From Amorphochlora amoebiformis (lineage: Eukaryota > Cercozoa > Chlorarachniophyceae), in contig BAAHQB010000256.1 of assembly GCA_054601695.1 (NCBI GenBank), forward strand, positions 1-64,000: 64,000 nucleotides of DNA, read 5' to 3'. Both the position numbers and the translations under genes were made by a program. The notes beneath the pieces were generated by a model. That model saw only the letters and a list, made by a program, of their open reading frames with translations. It had not been told where the DNA came from and ran no database searches. Below are positions 1 to 64,000 of this stretch, in pieces (positions within the stretch are counted from its first letter, which is position 1; each line of letters starts with the position of its first letter).

Positions 1-36
1 ATTTATATTACTTACAAATTGTGTAGAATTTACATA

Positions 37-102
<66 letters not shown>

Positions 103-180
103 TATAATATATTGGCCATTACTGTTCTCCTAGGGTGAGTTTTATGTAATATTTACTAACCGACGTGTACGCGTGTATTT
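1..180. repeat. CA and TA microsatellites plus a short unique stretch
   Basis: A (CA)n run at about 50-70 passes into a (TA)n run at 70-100. A short unique stretch follows at about 110-175. This stretch lies where the next exon of the minus-strand NHL gene could be, but no acceptor in phase 2 followed by a clear NHL-like peptide could be recognised, so none is annotated. Confidence 0.6.
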
Positions 181-1230
<1,050 letters not shown>

Positions 1231-1243
1231 ATTTATGGGTTAC

Positions 1244-9504
<8,261 letters not shown>

Positions 9505-9932
9505 TCACTGTGGTCGATACGAGGATGTATAGCGCCTTTCTGCCCTGGTGGGAACCAGGGAGCGGTAGAGAGGCCATGGGATCACATCCAAGATGGGCAT
9601 GTGTCACTGTGGATGACAATAAAAGACGTCACTTTGAGTGACAGATTGATGAAAAAAAAACGTCACTTTCAGTGACAGAGACAATTGTATTCGACAGTTT
9701 CATTAATAATATAGATGAGCCGTTTCTATTTCCAGCATCATTTTGGGCTCATCTCCTTCAATAAACGTGTAATAGGGTATAATTAGGTTTATTTTAAGCA
9801 TCCGTTTCCGAAAGGAAACCGTGACGGTTTCCTTGAGTGCAGGAGCGTTTCTAGGCTTCAATAATCGGAAGAGATTTGCTGGAGAATCCACCAGCTAGCC
9901 AGTAAACGCCAAACACCCCGCGCCCGTCAGCA
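9505..9932. promoter_or_regulatory. Divergent promoter between the NHL and Reeler genes
   Basis: These 428 bases separate the two start codons and must hold both promoters and 5' UTRs. Two copies of an inverted repeat, GTCACTTTGAGTGAC at 9628-9642 and GTCACTTTCAGTGAC at 9662-9676, each follow an ACGT core (gacgtcac, acgtcac). They resemble duplicated bZIP-type sites, but that identification is inference. No TATA box can be called with confidence. Confidence 0.5.
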
Positions 9933-10887
9933 ATGATTGGTTCCTTGCTATTTCTCGTCGTTCTTGTCAACGTTCCCCTCGCAGGTACATAATACTCAAT
10001 TGAACCTAAATCGGGCACTAAACATAAGAAATAAATTCTTGTCTTTGTGAAGCAGACGCGAGCTCGGCTGGTGGCGACCAGCTTGGAAGGTGCTTTGATG
10101 CTCGTACAGACGTCGGTTGCGACCCGAAGAACTGGCCCGGCGGCGATCGCCTCAAGTGCACGATCAAAAACACCATGGATTGGGCTGGTAAGACCACGTA
10201 CACGAGCGCCTACAGTCTGCGTGCTGTTAAGGGTTACCCATATCAGGTCTGAGCTATCAATTAACACTTCCGAGTTCTAACATAAATTTCTAAGGATGTC
10301 ACAAGCTATACACCTGATGAATGGCTCACCATTCTCCTCGATGTCAAGCACTATGCCTTCAAATGGCGTGGTATCGCCATCCACGCTATCAAAAAGTCGG
10401 ACGGCGCCGCGTACGTTGGCGATTGGAACATGACTTCCAACCAAAACAGAATGTTCGTCGTCCCTGGCAAGGGATGTATCATGCACGCTCAAGCTGATAT
10501 CAAGCCTCTGAGAGTTGCTTGGCGCTACAAAGGCCCTCCTGCTGGCACGGGTACCATCCAGTTCAAGGCGTTGATCAAGTACGGACCGGCCAATACAGGT
10601 CTGCAAACACGAAAACTGATCGTGTATATGACATGGAAACTATTTTACTACATATAGGATGGTTCTACTACCCTAACGGCCGCGATCTGAACCAAAACAA
10701 GAGTCCTGCTGACGGATTCCCCGGAGTTGGCACTGATCTGGAGCTCAGCGAAAGTTCTTCAACAAGCGGCAACTGGGGAATTGCTCCTCGTGGAAGTTCT
10801 TGCACTCAGTACTGTTCTGCTGCCGGCAAAACATGCAAGCAGGAGGTATGAGGATAAAGCTACTTTTTATTCATCTTGTATGTAATG

Positions 10888-10918
<31 letters not shown>

Positions 10919-10938
10919 TATATATATATATATACAAG

Positions 10939-11015
<77 letters not shown>

Positions 11016-11290
11016 ATAACGCGTAGACCCTTCGGGATTCCACATACGCAAGCCCTGGTGGAATGGAGAAGATAATGTACATTTCCGACTGCCCAACTCC
11101 TATCAGTCCTTCCTGCTCCACAATTGCGCCTGCAAGGGACGCTAAGTCTGGAAAGTGCTGGTACAATGGCGCCCATGCGCCTGATGCTGATGCAATCTGT
11201 GCTGCCGCTGGAGCGGGGCCTGCCAGCACTGGTAAGGCAACGTGCGACGCTTCTCACGCAGACGCTCAGCGATTTTGCTTCTGCGAGTAG
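9933..11290 (+). CDS. Secreted Reeler-domain protein with Cys-rich tail
   Basis: Five exons are read: 9933-9984, 10056-10246, 10295-10598, 10658-10845 and 11069-11290, giving 318 codons and a TAG stop. The first exon is a signal peptide (MIGSLLFLVVLVNVPLAG). Residues about 82-185 resemble a Reeler domain: HYAFKWRGIAIHAIKKSDG, then a Cys near GKGCIMHA, then WRYKGPPAGTGTIQFKALI, the W..P..GTG.I.F.A signature. The C-terminal half has CTQYC...GKTC and ends ...ATCDAS...RFCFCE, a Cys-rich module probably held by disulphides. Reeler domains are extracellular; the ligand is unknown. The first four exons are separated by short introns (48-71 nt); the last intron is TA/CA microsatellite. The acceptor of exon 5 (GGAATGGAG/AAG) is chosen by frame and is the least certain junction. 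Confidence 0.85.
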
Positions 11291-12619
11291 CTCGGAAGCG
11301 ACATGGGTTTTTGGGAACGATTTCGGAATCTTATGGTATGGTAGACGCTGTTAAAATCAAGTACCAACATTTCCTGGGCGAGTGTGGTCAAGGGATTGAC
11401 GAAGGCTTTTACGGACATGGAAGCGATATAACGTATAAAGAACAGGAATCAAGCGGACTCACGGCTGTCAAGTTACTGCGATTTCAGTCGTGACAATCTC
11501 AAGCTTAAAAGCTTAATTCGACAAGTATACTAGGTAAAGTGACATCGTACGTACATACGTAAACTTTAAAAACTTATATCTATTGCGACATATATACGTA
11601 CATGTATATGTATATATACATAATGTATATATACATATACATAAGTACTATATAGCTAGATGCATCCAGAGTATATGTATAAGTCATGGTATGCGCATGC
11701 ATGCTCTGCAATGAGCATGTTAGCAAATTCAAGAGTTTATCAACAGTAACCGTATTTCATCAATTTGTACATTTTGAAAACGAATTATCATAGATTCATA
11801 ATTGTGAATGTAACCTACCCAGCACCCATACAAATTAAATTCTAGTAACTCTAGAAATTATTACGATTACATATAATTTTTTACTACGTACTACTAGTAA
11901 CTGCTACTAGACTGTTAGTATTAATTGTTCTAGTTATTGGACCGCGGGTGCGACTAGCTAGCTTAGTAGCGATGTCAGGAGAAACTAGAGAAACAGAATT
12001 ATTCGGATAACGACATCTACTAGATCTACTAGATCTAGAACATCTGAGTATACTAGTAGTATATAGGTATACTCTAGTCTAGATACTCTAGGTACTCTCT
12101 CTAGTCTCTACTACTATATAGTACTAGTCTCTAGAGTCTAGACTAATCTAGTCTAGCTAGTCTCTAGAGTCTAGGTAGTACTAGTAGTCTAGGTAGTAGT
12201 AGACTAGCTAGGTAGAGTCTAGACAGTCTAGAAAAACTTAAACCTGAGTTAAACTAATAGCTAGCTTCTAGAGCTTCTAGAGCTTAGATAGAACGTAGAA
12301 CAACTTGAACTAGTCGTGATCGACTCTAATAAAGCCTAGCAAGTCATAATGACACAATTATAATTTTAATTTTCAATGGCAACAAAAATCAAGCGCTAGG
12401 ACTAGAGGACTAGAGGAGTGCCGGGTAGCCAGTACCAGTGCTTGAACTTTCGGAACTCATAACGGGCAGCTCACTAGTTACACGGCCTTCCAGAATTCAA
12501 AATGTTGTTCAACGTTTGCTATGGTATTATCTAGATTATGGGCTGAATACTGAACATCGGTCAGACCCAAGAGTTTGCTGGTCGTTGAGCTTTTGTATGA
12601 TTCCGGAATCTGATTGTGA
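11291..12619. other. Tail-to-tail spacer with CTAG-rich block
   Basis: This is the 3' flank of both the Reeler gene and the EF-hand gene. No gene is seen. From about 11930 to 12300 the sequence is dense in CTAG, often as TCTAGA, ACTAGT or AGTCTAG (for example gtctctagagtctagac). The block is strongly self-complementary but is not a simple tandem repeat. The sequence around 12440-12500 (ctttcggaactcataacggg ... cacggcctt) resembles 13428-13460 (ctttcggaactttactaaca cggcct), a diverged duplicate. Confidence 0.6.
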
Positions 12620-16367
<3,748 letters not shown>

Positions 16368-16555
16368 GATTCCTGATGAAATCCGGCATTAACTGGAAAG
16401 TTTTCATCAAGGCTTTCTAAGGATCACCTTACCTCCTCTTCGTCGCGGGAAAGGAAACGCAAGGAGACCGGGAGAGTAAAACGCTACCTCTCGGGGATTT
16501 GACGCGAATCCCGGGAAATCCCGGAGAATCCCGGGATTGGCTCACAACCAAAAAA
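16368..16555. promoter_or_regulatory. Divergent promoter between the EF-hand gene and UPF2
   Basis: Only 188 bases separate the two start codons, and part of that is EF-hand 5' UTR with its 60-nt intron (16373-16432). Just before the UPF2 start there are three tandem 10-bp units beginning at 16507, 16517 and 16527 (AATCCCGGGA, AATCCCGGAG, AATCCCGGGA). They are followed by ATTGG (16536-16540), an inverted CCAAT box. The exact 10-bp period puts the units on one face of the helix. It is GC-rich against a very AT-rich window. Confidence 0.55.
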
Positions 16556-62602
<46,047 letters not shown>

Positions 62603-62613
62603 ACATACATATA

Positions 62614-62655
<42 letters not shown>

Positions 62656-62689
62656 ATATATAAGAATCATGTATGTTATGTACTCATGC

Positions 62690-62908
62690 ACAGAGGGAAA
62701 GAGAGAAAAGGAGAAAGAAAGCAGAGAGAGTGCGACAGAGAGAGAGAGAAATAAATAGAGAGGGCGAGAGAGCGAGAGAAATGAAGAGAGAGGGAGAGAG
62801 AGAAAAAAAAATGACTAGAGAGGGGCGAGAAAGAGTAATGACGTGAGACACCTCACCACCTATTATACACCTTCAAAAAGGGTACATTACATATGTACGT
62901 ATATATAA

Positions 62909-62989
<81 letters not shown>

Positions 62990-64000
62990 ATACATATATA
63001 CACATATACATGTAAGAAAGAGACATATTATGTGCTCGTACACAGAGAGAAAGAGAGAACTAAAGCAGAGTGAGGGCGAGAGAGAGATATGAAGAGGGGG
63101 ACAAAGAGAGAGAGAAAAGAGAGAGAGAGAAGAGAGAGAGAAAGAGAGGAAAAAGAGAGAGAAAGAGAGAAAGAGGGAGGGAAAGAGAGAAAGAGGGAGA
63201 GAAAGAGAGAGAGAGAGAACGAGAAAGAGAGAAAGAGGGAGAGAAAGAGAGAAAGAGGAAGAGAAAGAGGGAGAGAGAGAGAACGAGAGAAAGAAAGTTA
63301 GAAAGAGAGAGAAAGAAGAGAGAGAGAGTATGAGAGCTAGAGGGAAATAGAGAGATAGAAATAGAGAGAGAGAAAAGAAAGAGGGAGAGAGAAAGAGAGA
63401 AAGAGGAAGAGACAGAGAGAAAGAGAGATAGAGGGAGAGATGGAGGGAGAGAAAGAGGGAGAGAGAGAGAAAGAGAGATATAGGGAGAGAGAGAGAAGAG
63501 AGAAAGAGGGAGAGAAAGAGAGTTAGAAAGAGAGATAGAGAGAGAGAGAGAGAAAGAGGGAGAGAAAGAGAGAAAAGAGGTAGAGAAAGAGAGAGAGAGG
63601 AGAGAGAGAAAAAGGGGGAGAGAGAAAAAGAGTGAAAGGGAGAGAGAGAGGGAGAAAGAAAGAGAGTTAAAGAGTTAGAAACAGAGAAGGAGGGGAAAGA
63701 GAGTTAGAAAGAGAGAGAGAAAGAGGGAGAGAGAAAGAGAGAGAGAAAGAGGGAGAGAGGAAGAGAGAGAAAGAGGGAGAGAGAAAGAGGGAGAAAGAAA
63801 GAGAGTTTGAGAGTTAGAAAAAGAGAAGGAGGGAGGGAAAGAGAGAGAGAAAGAGGGAGAGAGAAAGAGAGAGAGAAAGAGGGAGAGAGGAAGAGAGAGA
63901 AATAGGTAGAGAGAAAGAGGGAGAAAGAAAGAGAGTTTTGAGAGTTAGAAACAGAGAAGGAGGGAGGGAAAGAGAGTTAGAAAGAGAGAAAAAAAGAGGG
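62690..64000. repeat. GA-rich repeat to the window end
   Basis: GAGAAAGAGGGA repeat, interrupted by one exon-54 echo and a TA tract (62880-63000). It shows super-units of about 100 bp (gagagttagaaacagagaag). It is presumably the intron after UPF2 exon 54 or its downstream region. The Lys/Glu/Arg open frames are repeat translation. Confidence 0.9.

Noticed and set aside
16499-16555. Upstream extension of UPF2 exon 1
   Set aside because: The frame is open but begins with TTG, not ATG, and lies in the promoter repeats. The first ATG is at 16556.
63070-63333. Lys/Glu/Arg-rich open frames at the right end
   Set aside because: They are the GAGAAAGAGGGA repeat translated. No splice sites or UPF2 C-terminal peptide were found there.

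Overview
This is a nuclear window from a eukaryote, very likely a unicellular one with a flagellate ancestry. It carries spliceosomal GT-AG introns, an NMD factor (UPF2), a calcyphosin-like EF-hand protein and two secreted proteins. I cannot assign a lineage. All gene models were built by eye by chaining splice sites whose phases agree and whose peptides match known families. No search was run.

Layout: (1) 1244-9504, minus strand: a secreted NHL-repeat protein whose 3' end lies left of the window. (2) 9505-9932: a divergent promoter. (3) 9933-11290, plus strand: a secreted Reeler-domain protein with a Cys-rich tail, five exons. (4) 11291-12619: a tail-to-tail spacer containing a CTAG-rich block. 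(5) 12620-16367, minus strand: a 425-residue, 16-exon EF-hand protein of the calcyphosin type. (6) 16368-16555: a 188-base divergent promoter. (7) 16556-62081 and beyond, plus strand: UPF2, about 1163 codons spread over some 54 small exons in 45.5 kb. Its last 90 or so residues should lie right of the window. (8) 62690-64000: GA-rich repeat.

Most of the window is intron, and the introns are built almost entirely of simple repeats. These are chiefly (TA)n, with (GA)n, (CT)n, (GTAT)n and telomere-like CCCTAA/TTAGGG or TTAGGC arrays. A TA tract bordered by G at each end reads GTATAT...TATAG, so it supplies its own GT donor and AG acceptor, and many introns look exactly like that. The exons are also echoed: about 18 of the 54 UPF2 exons have extra copies of their 5' edge (acceptor plus first bases), their 3' edge (last bases plus donor) or nearly the whole exon. 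These copies sit in tandem beside the functional exon and are separated by TA tract. Most echoes lack one splice site. Three places keep both sites and a length divisible by three: a 24-nt microexon array in the NHL gene, a nine-unit 111-bp array before UPF2 exon 43, and a paralogous exon before UPF2 exon 20. I take this coupled microsatellite-intron and exon-echo architecture to be the most novel content here.

The genes form two head-to-head pairs (NHL/Reeler and EF-hand/UPF2). I see no shared pathway among them. Nearly all long Tyr/Ile-, Leu/Ser- or Tyr/Met/Cys-rich open frames in the window are translations of repeats and were rejected.
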